From NCBI RefSeq assembly GCF_000425125.1, contig NZ_KE384306.1, positions 707,705 through 771,704 on the forward strand: 64,000 nt of DNA. Direction: 5' to 3'. Below, piece after piece: positions 53,801 through 61,764 of this stretch. This DNA comes from Paenibacillus taiwanensis DSM 18679 (GTDB lineage Bacteria > Bacillota > Bacilli > Paenibacillales > Paenibacillaceae). The notes under the pieces were generated by a model, which saw only the letters and a program-made list of their open reading frames with translations, ran no database searches and was not told the origin of the DNA. The translations under genes were made by a program, and so were the position numbers. How positions within the stretch are numbered: the first letter of the stretch is position 1; every line of letters starts with the position of its first letter.

Positions 53801-54928
53801 TCACGTGACAACGTAAGCCGTACCCTTGCTGTCTTACAAGAAATAGAGCGATTAGGCTCTACCATATCATGTATACAAGCGGATATTACAAACGAAGCGC
53901 ATATTCAGTCCATACTGGGCGATATTCGATCGCAGTATGGCTTTATTACAGGTGTTATTCATGCGGCAGGCATTGCCGAGGGAGACATAAGCGGTCGCTT
54001 GACACAGGATCATTTCGAAAAAGTGATGGCAGCAAAAGTACAGGGAACATGGGTGCTGAATCAAGTGCTGCGAGATGAAGACTTGGAATTTTTGGCGTTA
54101 TTCTCCTCCGCTATTACGCTTGTCGGGGGCATGGGCTCTGGGCCGTACACAGCTGCCAATGCTTATCTGGATGCTGTTGCCGCATGCCGTTCATTGCTGC
54201 AAGGGAAACGGACGCTTGTGTTAAATTGGCCTGCATGGGACAACACAGGGTTATCTGAAAACGCAGACGTTGATGAAAGCAAAGAACTGTTTAACGTACT
54301 GCCTGTACAAAAAGGAGTCGAAGCGTTTGATGACGCCTTAAAGCATAATGTGACACAAATGTATGTCGGTCCATTAAATGTAGATTCCGCTCTATTTCAG
54401 CTAAGGGATAAGCTTCCATTCCGCATGACAGAACGTGTGCAAGCACAGCTGGAGCAGCGGGCTGGCGCGATAGCGGACAAGCAGCATGATAGAGGGGGAA
54501 GTACCTCTGCTGCACGCGCCAAACTAAGTTATATTGCCCTTAAAGGGAAGGCGAACAGCGATTATACAGACATCGAGCGCCGCATTGCGGAAGCTTGGCG
54601 GCACATTTTAGGGTATGAGGAGCTGGACATTCATGCTAACTTTTTTGAAATTGGCGGCGACTCCATATTGGTTACTAAAGTACACGCGTTAGTTGAAGCT
54701 CAATATCCGGGTGTGGTGTCCATATCCGATATGTTTTCCTACGCCACTATTGCCAAGCTGGCACAATATGTGAGCCAAGGCCTACAAGCTTCGGCGCCAG
54801 TTCCAATGGAAGAGGAAGATCCGTTTGAGGCTGAGGTGTATGCATGGTTTGATCATATCGAAGCAGGAACGTTGACAATTACGGAAGCTGTTGAGCGTTA
54901 CCGTTTAATGGAGGTGGCTCGCATATGA
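50816..54928 (+). CDS. AT-less polyketide synthase: KS-KR-ACP
   Basis: 1370 residues. Ketosynthase (about 35-460) with intact Cys in DTTCSSSLVA near 202 and His residues in HGTGTKLGDPIE near 335 and SNIGHLDSAAG near 373. No acyltransferase: a linker of the trans-AT kind (LCYTLQTGRGEYQHRLAIV, then APAYPFEGKRCWL) follows. Ketoreductase (about 640-1200) with TGGLGGIG near 901 and the Ser/Tyr pair in LFSSAITLVGGMGSGPYTAANAYLD; between them sits a low-complexity His/Ser/Thr-rich loop (about 940-1005). ACP with FFEIGGDSILVTKV near 1281. Start TTG 50816, eight bases after AAGGAGGTGG; earlier in-frame GTG 50786 lacks one. It would add a two-carbon unit and reduce it to the hydroxyl. Confidence 0.91.
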   Translation: MDFSSITLKNSLFEESAAAPDPFHDDGDEAYDIAIIGIGLKLPLADTVEQYWHNLREGKDCVRDLPEARRKDTDRYFNHIGKDPKTINYGAAAYVEGIDQFDFGYFKLSPKEAALMDPNQRLFLQTAWQAIEDAGYGGAMLKGSNTGVYLGYGSDGDYKQMISQVEPDAYSMSMPGNVRPMIASRIAYLLDLKGPNMTVDTTCSSSLVAIHLACQALRNGECDLAIAGGIQLHLIPVRDFEVGVESSTSRTQALDDSADGTGTGEGSVAILLKPLRQAREDRDAIYAVIKSSAVNQDGTSVGITAPNAQAQEQVLAEAWSRAHIHPESIGYIEIHGTGTKLGDPIEMDGIRRAFQRYTNKAQFCAVSGVKSNIGHLDSAAGVAGLVKAVLSLKYKELFPTLHFSRPNRKISFEDSPVYVNDKLREWISNPAEKRRCGVSSFGISGTNCHIVLEESQPANRSQSTEVNSAPLFQSEKKNNIFVLSALTREALQQSVEKFIYYLDVETDISLTDLCYTLQTGRGEYQHRLAIVTANHKQLKSTLLRIQQEGLQQGHVDYYYYDAGPDSDSDRKELSLAGNRALLSYMESDPQACYQVAEKYTHGAEIQWNTLYRRGRPHRLHAPAYPFEGKRCWLNLTEYDPHTTTLLDHNRYYHTIWQAQPLSMDDSVQMGRVTTLIFKSEDKADAGVKDKLRQSGTPVIEVDYADCYEQVSRDGFRIQDNEADYDKLLQQLKDRNVRRIVFICAAQETTVPATLTDLQNRLEKSVYRLHRMIKAIVRQERNDALELTIMTRRGASVVDGQMLTAIAGLPDPVLPEHASLFGFSKAIGWEYPYIHIRCLDMDLETDIGCCIQEIHKPAAEYVTAYRRGIRYVERLDKLDLPDVNKPLHSNLPVIKPHGVYVITGGLGGIGLQMARYLASQQPVQIILLNRSPFPERTQWNTLLQLQATHHEPHQEHLTEPNDHFLINCSADASPTDTHSSAHQSALESVPQIEGERSRDNVSRTLAVLQEIERLGSTISCIQADITNEAHIQSILGDIRSQYGFITGVIHAAGIAEGDISGRLTQDHFEKVMAAKVQGTWVLNQVLRDEDLEFLALFSSAITLVGGMGSGPYTAANAYLDAVAACRSLLQGKRTLVLNWPAWDNTGLSENADVDESKELFNVLPVQKGVEAFDDALKHNVTQMYVGPLNVDSALFQLRDKLPFRMTERVQAQLEQRAGAIADKQHDRGGSTSAARAKLSYIALKGKANSDYTDIERRIAEAWRHILGYEELDIHANFFEIGGDSILVTKVHALVEAQYPGVVSISDMFSYATIAKLAQYVSQGLQASAPVPMEEEDPFEAEVYAWFDHIEAGTLTITEAVERYRLMEVARI

Positions 54929-57900
54929 AAGCTGCCCAAATCATATTTGAACAAGTGGCTGCCGGAAAAATGGATCGAGCGACAGGACTTCAAGTTCTGA
55001 AAGCACTCAAGCTGCAGCAACAATCATCAGGCGTAAAGGATATTGCCGTCATTGGAGTAGGGCTGGACATGCCTCATGCGAACACATTAGAGCAGTTTTG
55101 GGCTAATATTCGCGATGGTCAACAATTTGTCAGACCGTTGCCACTTGATCGGCAGCGGGATACACGACCGTTTATTACACAATTTACGAGCCTTAGGGAA
55201 CATGAAATTACATTTAGTCAAGGCGGCTATTTGGATCAAATCGATCAGTTTGATTACGGATTTTTTAACTTGTCACCCAAGGAAGCGGCATTGATGGACC
55301 CAAATCAGCGACTGTTTCTGGAAACTGCCTGGAAAACGATCGAGGACGCAGGGTATGGCGGCAATCGGCTAAAAGGCAGTCGGACCGGGGTATACCTCGG
55401 TTATGCAGATTGGCCGGTATACGGTCAATATATTTCAAAGCGGCAGCCAACATTGGTAGATATGGCTAGTGTTGGTAATACGCCTTCTTTAATCGCAAGC
55501 CGAATTTCTTATTTGCTTGATTTTAAAGGACCAGCCTTTCTGGTAGATACGGCTTGTTCTTCTTCTCTGGTAGCTGTACATCTTGCATGTATGGCTTTGC
55601 GAAATGGGGATTGTGATCAAGCGCTTGCCGGAGGGGTGAAGGTATGTCTCCTGCCAGTGGACGATGTATTTGCGATTGGAATCGAATCGTCCAATGCTAG
55701 AACGAGCACTTTTGACGACAGTTCGGACGGTACTGTCTGGGGAGAAGGGACAGCAGCATTGCTGTTGAAGCCATTGGAGCGGGCTGTTGCGGATCGGGAT
55801 CGTATTTATGCGGTCATTAAGGGCAGCGCAGTTAATCAGGATGGAGCATCAGCAGGTATTACGGCGCCAAATGCGCAGGCGCAGGAACAACTGCTGCTGC
55901 AAGCGTGGAAAGATGCGGATGTCCCGCCAGATTCGATTTCTTACATCGAAGCACATGGCACGGGCACGAAGCTTGGGGATCCGATCGAAATAGACGGTAT
56001 AAAGCGTGCTTTTAGACAGCGCACAAGCAAGCAGCAATTTTGTGCGGTAGGCTCGGTCAAAACGAATGTAGGCCATCTGGACAGCGCTTCTGGAATAGTC
56101 GGGCTCGTGAAAGCAATTGCTGCGCTTCAATATAAGCAGCTGCCGCCGACACTGCATTTTACGAGACCTAATCGCAAAATTGCATTTGAAAGTTCGCCAG
56201 TTTATGTGAATGACCAACTACGGAACTGGGAAGGCAGAGGTACCCCGCTAAGATGCGGAGTAAGTTCCTTTGGCTTTAGCGGAACGAACTGCCATGTCGT
56301 GTTAGAGGAACCGCCTACTAAGCAGCCTTCATTTGCGGTGGAGCGAGTCGATACGCAACCTAAGCGAGAGCGGGCAGTGTTGTGCTTATCAGCAAAAAGC
56401 GAATCAGGAGTAAAGCAGCTAGTGAATGAGTATGCCACATTTTTGCGCCATTCAATAGCAGATTTACGATCAATTTGTTATACAGCCAATACGGGTAGAG
56501 GGCATTACGGACATCGATTAGCTTTAACCGCGTACGACAAGGAGGAACTTTGTCAGAAGCTGACTCAGCTTCAACAAACAGGCCTTACCTCGGTTCCAAC
56601 GATGGACGGTGTGTATTATGGTGAGCACCGGCTTCGCAATGTACAGCGAGGAGAAATCCAAGTAGGGGCGTTAACAAGTGAACAACTAATAGCTAAAAAC
56701 GAGCAGGGGCGGGAGCGGATTCAACAGATGATGGCCCGTACAACATCGTATGCAGACGGACTGGATGAGATATGCCGTCTTTATACGGAAGGTGCCGACA
56801 TTGAGTGGCAGCTGCTTGATATGGATGAGGAGATAGGTACGGTCAGCGTACCAACCTATCCGTTTCAGCGCTCACGCTGTTGGTTGGAACTTGCAGATGA
56901 ATATACATCCGAGCATTACCAGGCGCTACAAGGAGGTGATCAGAACTCGATTGAGATTGGTGAGTGTAATCCTGTTCGAACGGATGAAGCGGCAGTCGTG
57001 GATACGACTTCGTCATCCAATATAGTTGTGAAACTAACGGGCAGGGACAGTAGGCAATACAACGAGACAGAGCAAACAATTGCGAATGTATGGGGAATGC
57101 TGCTTGGGCTATCCGAAATTAACGTCTACGATTCGTTTTTTGAGCTAGGTGGAAACTCCATCCAAGCTATTCGAATGGAGGTTGAGTTGGAGCGGCAGCA
57201 TGTCACAATCAGCTCCGATGATCTGTATCGATTCAGCTCGATCACAGAGCTCGCGGCTAACGTAATCGGTTCAAGTCGTGAGATAGCTTTAAATGAGAGA
57301 CAAGAGCTGCCGATCGCTACACTAGCAGTCGCTCAGACAGAAGCTGCCGCGACTGCTGCAACGATGTCGCAAGCCGAAGCAACAGTTGTGAGATTAACCG
57401 AAGCTGAGTCAGACAGGACTGCGATACAGGTGATCATCCCTGCGATCGAGCCCTTTAACGACGTGTTCTACAAAAATTGCTTCTTTAATTCGGTATTTCC
57501 AGTCGTGCGGCATTTTGGTCAAGACCCACTGTGCATCATGCTGAATGATCTCATTCTGTATGAATATGATCAGAAGGATGAACGTGGGCAGCAAGCTGCA
57601 AGTTTGGACAGAGGGTATCGCATCCGCTACGACGAGCAATATCCGATGCAGCAAATGTTTCAACAATTAAATATGAAGGTCGATATACGAGCAGATTCAA
57701 GTAACATTGTGGCAGAGCTGATCGAGGCTATTTCGCACGGCAGCCCTGTAGTGGTTTGGGTAGATGCTTACTACGAATCGATTCGCAAAGATACTTTTGA
57801 AAAGGAACATCTGGACCATACGTTACTCGTATACGGTTATAACAAAGAGGAACAGATATTCCATGTAATAGAGCATGACCGACGAGAAAACTTGTCGTAC

Positions 57901-58446
57901 AAATCATGCGTTTTACCTTTTGCAGACTTGGAGCAAGGACACGTTGGCTTTAGAGAACGATATTTGTATCGTGGACATGAAGCGACCCATTACATTTTTA
58001 GCGCTGCGCCTGCTCCCTTGACAATTCTGGAAAAAGTCTTCCGGCTCGATAACGCTTATGAAGCATTGCTGAATGGACGCACACATTTGTTGGAACAAAG
58101 TGTGCAGGCGTTAACCCGTTATATCGAATCTTTCCGACGCTGGACATCTGATGAGGAGCAACTCAAGCTCCATCTGGAGGATACGATTGCCTTTTGTAAT
58201 GAGGTGATTAACGCCAAGCACGTAGAGAGCTATCGCATAAGGCAGCTATACGGGCTGGAGAGTGATACGTTACAGTCCATTAATCGCATCATTAAAAAAT
58301 GGGATGAAGTACGTAAAGGTGTCGTTCGTTATTTGTACCTGCCTGTCTATAAGCCAGAAGTGTTCGAAGCCTGCTGCGTCAGGTTGCAAGAAGTTGTAGA
58401 AGAAGAGCAACGCTTGGCCCAGTTACTGCTTACACCTTGCAATTAA
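54925..58446 (+). CDS. AT-less polyketide synthase with chain-releasing domain: KS-ACP-BtrH-like
   Basis: 1173 residues, overlapping the previous gene by four bases (ATGA). Ketosynthase (about 35-455) with intact Cys in DTACSSSLVAVHLA near 211 and His in HGTGTKLGDPIE near 344 and TNVGHLDSASG near 381. A trans-AT type linker follows (ICYTANTGRGHYGHRLAL, PTYPFQRSRCWLEL), then ACP with SFFELGGNSIQAIRM near 743. The last 340 residues read as a BtrH_N-like domain: NCFFNSVFPVVRHFG (possible Cys nucleophile), SPVVVWVDAYYES and HLDHTLLVYGYN (possible His). BtrH moves an acyl group from a carrier protein to an amine in butirosin synthesis. No thioesterase occurs in the operon, so this domain probably releases the chain. 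Confidence 0.88.
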   Translation: MKAAQIIFEQVAAGKMDRATGLQVLKALKLQQQSSGVKDIAVIGVGLDMPHANTLEQFWANIRDGQQFVRPLPLDRQRDTRPFITQFTSLREHEITFSQGGYLDQIDQFDYGFFNLSPKEAALMDPNQRLFLETAWKTIEDAGYGGNRLKGSRTGVYLGYADWPVYGQYISKRQPTLVDMASVGNTPSLIASRISYLLDFKGPAFLVDTACSSSLVAVHLACMALRNGDCDQALAGGVKVCLLPVDDVFAIGIESSNARTSTFDDSSDGTVWGEGTAALLLKPLERAVADRDRIYAVIKGSAVNQDGASAGITAPNAQAQEQLLLQAWKDADVPPDSISYIEAHGTGTKLGDPIEIDGIKRAFRQRTSKQQFCAVGSVKTNVGHLDSASGIVGLVKAIAALQYKQLPPTLHFTRPNRKIAFESSPVYVNDQLRNWEGRGTPLRCGVSSFGFSGTNCHVVLEEPPTKQPSFAVERVDTQPKRERAVLCLSAKSESGVKQLVNEYATFLRHSIADLRSICYTANTGRGHYGHRLALTAYDKEELCQKLTQLQQTGLTSVPTMDGVYYGEHRLRNVQRGEIQVGALTSEQLIAKNEQGRERIQQMMARTTSYADGLDEICRLYTEGADIEWQLLDMDEEIGTVSVPTYPFQRSRCWLELADEYTSEHYQALQGGDQNSIEIGECNPVRTDEAAVVDTTSSSNIVVKLTGRDSRQYNETEQTIANVWGMLLGLSEINVYDSFFELGGNSIQAIRMEVELERQHVTISSDDLYRFSSITELAANVIGSSREIALNERQELPIATLAVAQTEAAATAATMSQAEATVVRLTEAESDRTAIQVIIPAIEPFNDVFYKNCFFNSVFPVVRHFGQDPLCIMLNDLILYEYDQKDERGQQAASLDRGYRIRYDEQYPMQQMFQQLNMKVDIRADSSNIVAELIEAISHGSPVVVWVDAYYESIRKDTFEKEHLDHTLLVYGYNKEEQIFHVIEHDRRENLSYKSCVLPFADLEQGHVGFRERYLYRGHEATHYIFSAAPAPLTILEKVFRLDNAYEALLNGRTHLLEQSVQALTRYIESFRRWTSDEEQLKLHLEDTIAFCNEVINAKHVESYRIRQLYGLESDTLQSINRIIKKWDEVRKGVVRYLYLPVYKPEVFEACCVRLQEVVEEEQRLAQLLLTPCN

Positions 58447-58487
58447 ATATATAATCTATCATTCACACATTTTAGGAGGAATTTACA

Positions 58488-58757
58488 ATGACAATCGAAC
58501 TTCAAAACGACTTGCGGGCACGTGTAATTGAAATGCTGAAAGACAATGTAGATGATAGTGATGCGTTAGACCAGCTTGGCCCAGACGATGAATTGACCGT
58601 GCTAGGCATCAACTCGGTTACCTTTATTAAATTGGTCATTGCTGCGGAAATGGAGTTTGGTGTGACTTGGAAAGATGAAGATTTGGATTTCCGTAACTTT
58701 ATGACGATTAACAGCATTATGAATTATATTATCGCTTCGGATGACGAGAACGAGTAA
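58488..58757 (+). CDS. Free-standing acyl carrier protein
   Basis: 89 residues, acidic, of the four-helix carrier-protein fold. The phosphopantetheine site is Ser43 in LGINSVTFIKLV (usual GxDS appears as GINS). Strong ribosome site TAGGAGGAATTTACA. It follows the KS-ACP-BtrH gene by 41 bases and precedes a radical SAM gene by 71. A discrete ACP beside a radical SAM enzyme and BtrH-like proteins recalls the butirosin BtrI/BtrN/BtrH set, in which a side chain is built on a separate carrier; what is carried here is unknown. Confidence 0.9.
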   Translation: MTIELQNDLRARVIEMLKDNVDDSDALDQLGPDDELTVLGINSVTFIKLVIAAEMEFGVTWKDEDLDFRNFMTINSIMNYIIASDDENE

Positions 58758-58828
58758 ACCTGCATCAAATTGCCTGTTGACCCTGCAATACACCCCTATA
58801 TATAGAAGATGAAGGCGAGGAAACTATA

Positions 58829-59971
58829 ATGTTAACGGAAGCTATAGGTTTAAGAGATGAAGCACTTGAGGACTATGTTCGTAATTTAACACCAGAGATT
58901 AAACAATTAACACTTTTCCCCTCTGAGATGTGTAATTATCGTTGCAGCTTCTGCCATATTTGGGGAGAGACTGGCTGGGCATTAAAAGAGCCGCAGCGTG
59001 TCATTCGTGAACAGCTTGACATAAACGTGTTAAAAGGGTTCATCGATCAGGTTACGGCGGACAACAAGAAGCTAGGTGTCATTATTACGGGTGGCGAACC
59101 GATGTTGTACAAGCATTTAAACGAGCTAGTCGAACATTTACGCAGCAAAAAGGCCAACATTTATTTGTTAACGAATGGTTCATTAATGAAGAAGCAGATC
59201 CCGTTTATTATGAAAAACATTGTAGCTATGAATATTTCTCTGGACGGCCCTGAAGAGTTTCACGATTCCATTCGAGGCAAAGGCAGTTTCAACACGGTTT
59301 GTGAAAACGTAGAAATGTTAATTCAAGAGAAAAAGCGTCATAACAAAATGTTCCCGTTTATCAACATTACGATGGTGTTGTCCAAGTACAACTACAAGAG
59401 TACCAAAAACTTTATGCAAGCGCTCAGAGACCGCTTCAAGGACGCCAACATTGTCCTGCATGATACCAAAACACCTTGGACAAAGCGCCGCGACATGTCG
59501 GTGAACTTCGCTCCACTGTTGTTTACATCACAAGAACGTGGATTAAAGTATGCAGAGCAAATGAAAGAGCATTTGGATTGCAACGTATCTCCTGCTTGGC
59601 AGGGTTTTGTTGAAGAAGATATCGGCATCGATACCCAATTGTTAAAACGCGATATGGAAGAAATATGGCGCTCAGAGGGAGTCGATTCCTCGCAGTATAT
59701 CGATATTCATGAATATTTTACTGACATTGATAACGTATTTGGCCATACGAAATGTGTTGCACCGTGGCACGAACTTGTAATTCGTCGTACTGGGGATGTT
59801 TATCCTTGTGTTGATTTCCCAGACTATAAATATGGAAATATTTATGAAAATACGTTCCAAGAAATGTGGGAAGGGGAACGTGCTGTAAAATTCCGTAATT
59901 ATATGAGAAATGACAATTTATTAGTTTGTAATCGCTGTGTTCGTATGTTTGCAGATAAAGATTCTTTCTAA
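58829..59971 (+). CDS. Radical SAM enzyme with SPASM domain
   Basis: 380 residues. The radical SAM cluster motif CNYRCSFC (Cys35, Cys39, Cys42) comes first, with the GGEP-type loop ITGGEPMLYKH near 92 and NGSLMKK near 122. The C-terminal SPASM region (about 300-375) has CVAPWHELVIRRTGDVYPCVDFPDY and CNRCVRMF, giving enough Cys for one or two extra [4Fe-4S] clusters. Such enzymes act on peptides or on carrier-bound or sugar substrates (oxidation, epimerisation, cross-linking). Between the ACP and a BtrH-like gene, an ACP-bound or glycosylated intermediate is the likely substrate; butirosin BtrN is a functional precedent for dehydrogenation. No RiPP precursor peptide was seen nearby. Confidence 0.92.
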   Translation: MLTEAIGLRDEALEDYVRNLTPEIKQLTLFPSEMCNYRCSFCHIWGETGWALKEPQRVIREQLDINVLKGFIDQVTADNKKLGVIITGGEPMLYKHLNELVEHLRSKKANIYLLTNGSLMKKQIPFIMKNIVAMNISLDGPEEFHDSIRGKGSFNTVCENVEMLIQEKKRHNKMFPFINITMVLSKYNYKSTKNFMQALRDRFKDANIVLHDTKTPWTKRRDMSVNFAPLLFTSQERGLKYAEQMKEHLDCNVSPAWQGFVEEDIGIDTQLLKRDMEEIWRSEGVDSSQYIDIHEYFTDIDNVFGHTKCVAPWHELVIRRTGDVYPCVDFPDYKYGNIYENTFQEMWEGERAVKFRNYMRNDNLLVCNRCVRMFADKDSF

Positions 59972-60046
59972 TTCATTTCAGTTTTTAAATCTTTTCATTC
60001 ATTTTAATGACCTGATATACAACTCAGATGAGAAATGAGGAATTCC

Positions 60047-61153
60047 ATGCGGGAGAACATATTACCTTTTAGCCAGCCACAATTGTATGGTTTTCTGGGC
60101 CATGCCTATGTACTCGGTGCCCTGCAAGATGACGAGCGCTGTATGGATTGGTTTTATACTAACTATGTTCAGCTTCATATAACGCAGCAGTACATCGAGC
60201 TAGGTGAGTATCGATTGGATTTTTATCCGGACCTGTTAATCATTTTTGGTAACGTGCCTTGGCTGGATTATCATCGAACAGATAAAGAGATGCTGACTCG
60301 AATGAATATTAACATCCGTGATTTTATTATCGATCATATTAATCGGGGCTTTTACTTTTTCTCTTATATCGATGAATTTTATATTCCAAACACGTTATGT
60401 TATCAGTTCCGCCATATGACCCATGATCTGCTAGTGTCAGGGTACAACCTGGACAAGCAAACGTATACGGTTGCGGGCTTTAACAAGGATCGGGCCTTTA
60501 GCATCCGAGAAATCAGTTTTGAAGAGTTTGAGACTGCCTATAACAGTCCAACAACACACAACTATATTAGTATGTTCCGCAAAGCTGACAATTATGAACA
60601 AACCAAGTATGACTTGAAAAACGGATTGTTTGATTTTGACCTGGGCGTGATGATGGAATCATTAACAGAGTACCTCCACGGTATTAACTCATCCCGACGG
60701 ATGGGATTATATCGAAACTTGGAGCCAGGCGTTTATGGGATGAAGGTGTATGAGGCGTTGCAGCATTATTTCAAATTGCTTGCAGAAGAGAAGATTGCTT
60801 TGGATGTTCGTCCTTTGCATTTACTTTGGGAGCACAAAAAATTTATGGTGCAGCGGATTCGTTATTTGCAGCAGCATGGGTATTTAAATGCCGACAGTTC
60901 GACACTTCAGGGATATGAAAAGATGGAGCGTATAGCACTAAAGCTTAGAAATTTGTTGTTAAAATATTTTTTTACAACGCTGCCAGCTTTGCTGGACAAA
61001 ATAGATGTTGGTCTTGCGGAACTGCACACGACTGAAAAAATCGTGCTAAATCAGTTGCTCGACGAGCTCTGTGTCCATAACAGCATCGAGCGCACTGCTC
61101 TTGATAAAAGGGTCGTAACCGTATATACAAGTGAGCCTGCATCTATCTCATAA
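60047..61153 (+). CDS. BtrH-like protein, possible acyltransferase or papain-fold remnant
   Basis: 368 residues. The middle part parallels the BtrH-like domain of the second PKS: GFYFFSYIDEFYIPNTLCYQFRHMTHDLLVSGYN aligns with VVVWVDAYYES...HLDHTLLVYGYN, keeping the His and YGYN/SGYN motif. The N-terminal position where the PKS-linked copy has a Cys (NCFFNS) appears here as GFLGHAYVLG, so the presumed nucleophile is missing and it may bind rather than catalyse, or use another residue. The rest is helical. ATG 60047 is preferred (GAGG six bases before) over ATG 60035. It is the last gene before the operon terminator. Family call is moderate. Confidence 0.7.
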   Translation: MRENILPFSQPQLYGFLGHAYVLGALQDDERCMDWFYTNYVQLHITQQYIELGEYRLDFYPDLLIIFGNVPWLDYHRTDKEMLTRMNINIRDFIIDHINRGFYFFSYIDEFYIPNTLCYQFRHMTHDLLVSGYNLDKQTYTVAGFNKDRAFSIREISFEEFETAYNSPTTHNYISMFRKADNYEQTKYDLKNGLFDFDLGVMMESLTEYLHGINSSRRMGLYRNLEPGVYGMKVYEALQHYFKLLAEEKIALDVRPLHLLWEHKKFMVQRIRYLQQHGYLNADSSTLQGYEKMERIALKLRNLLLKYFFTTLPALLDKIDVGLAELHTTEKIVLNQLLDELCVHNSIERTALDKRVVTVYTSEPASIS

Positions 61154-61159
61154 ATAAGT

Positions 61160-61199
61160 AGAGCAGACCTTCCAATATGATGGAATGGTCTGCTCTTTT
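61160..61199 (+). terminator. Strong terminator closing the NRPS/PKS operon
   Basis: AGAGCAGACC-TTCCA pairs with TGGAA-TGGTCTGCTCT (one bulge, six-base loop) and ends in TTTT. It is the first clear terminator after the operon start at 37896. Confidence 0.85.
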
Positions 61200-61228
61200 A
61201 ATTGAAGCTTATTAATATTAAGTTCTAA

Positions 61229-61624
61229 CTAGTAGGGCGCCACAATGCTGTGTGACCATTTATCTGTACCGCCGTCAGCATATACCCGGATCACATATTG
61301 GCCTGGATCGAGTTGGAAAAAGGTATCAACCACCGTTTTGACACGATAGGCATTAGGATGGGGTTTAGGGTCGGATAAATCAAAATTAATAAAAATATCA
61401 TTTTCACCAGGCATTTCGCCCCAAGGGGTAATCTTAAACAATTTAACGACAAACTGACGCGTACCAGTTGTTTCAGAACCTTTGTATGCAACATCAATTT
61501 TGACATTCAGGTTGCTATACGTATTGTGTTGATAATATTGATAACTTTCATATGCAGATGCGTTTGAGGAGAATAAGAATGCTACCATAACATACAACAG
61601 AATAAAGCCGGACAATTTTTTCAT
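61229..61624 (-). CDS. Secreted hypothetical protein
   Basis: 131 residues with a clear Sec signal peptide (MKKLSGFILLYVMVAF..., cleavage likely after SNASA). The mature part (about 108 residues) is Tyr-rich at its start (YESYQYYQHNTYS) and looks all-beta, with VKIDVAYKGSETTGTRQFVVKLF and the end TDKWSHSIVAPY. No Cys in the mature part. Family not recognised. TTG 61627 is an alternative start; AAGGTG lies upstream of the ATG. It is convergent with the biosynthetic operon, and nothing suggests it belongs to the pathway. Confidence 0.72.
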   Translation of the reverse strand: MKKLSGFILLYVMVAFLFSSNASAYESYQYYQHNTYSNLNVKIDVAYKGSETTGTRQFVVKLFKITPWGEMPGENDIFINFDLSDPKPHPNAYRVKTVVDTFFQLDPGQYVIRVYADGGTDKWSHSIVAPY

Positions 61625-61764
61625 CAATCATCATCACCTTTCCAGTTGTTTGTTTATTCGACTAGTACCTCTTAGCTGTGAAGAAGCTAAATTGTATGAG
61701 CTGAAACCACCTCCCTTGTGCATGTACTCATATTGTTCGAGTTATTCAATGTCACAGTAAGCCG

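Noticed and set aside
53630-53830. A possible extra domain inserted in the ketoreductase
   Set aside because: The segment is low-complexity, rich in His, Ser and Thr, with no motif; it reads as a loop between the cofactor-binding part and the rest of the KR.
58758-58828. RiPP precursor peptide before the radical SAM gene
   Set aside because: The 71-base gap has no ribosome site plus short frame with core-like residues; the upstream gene is an ACP.
37896-61153. Assignment as a colibactin or zwittermicin cluster
   Set aside because: The N-acyl-D-Asn module and peptidase/exporter are shared, but the module number, lack of AT, the BtrH-like parts and the radical SAM enzyme do not fit those pathways.
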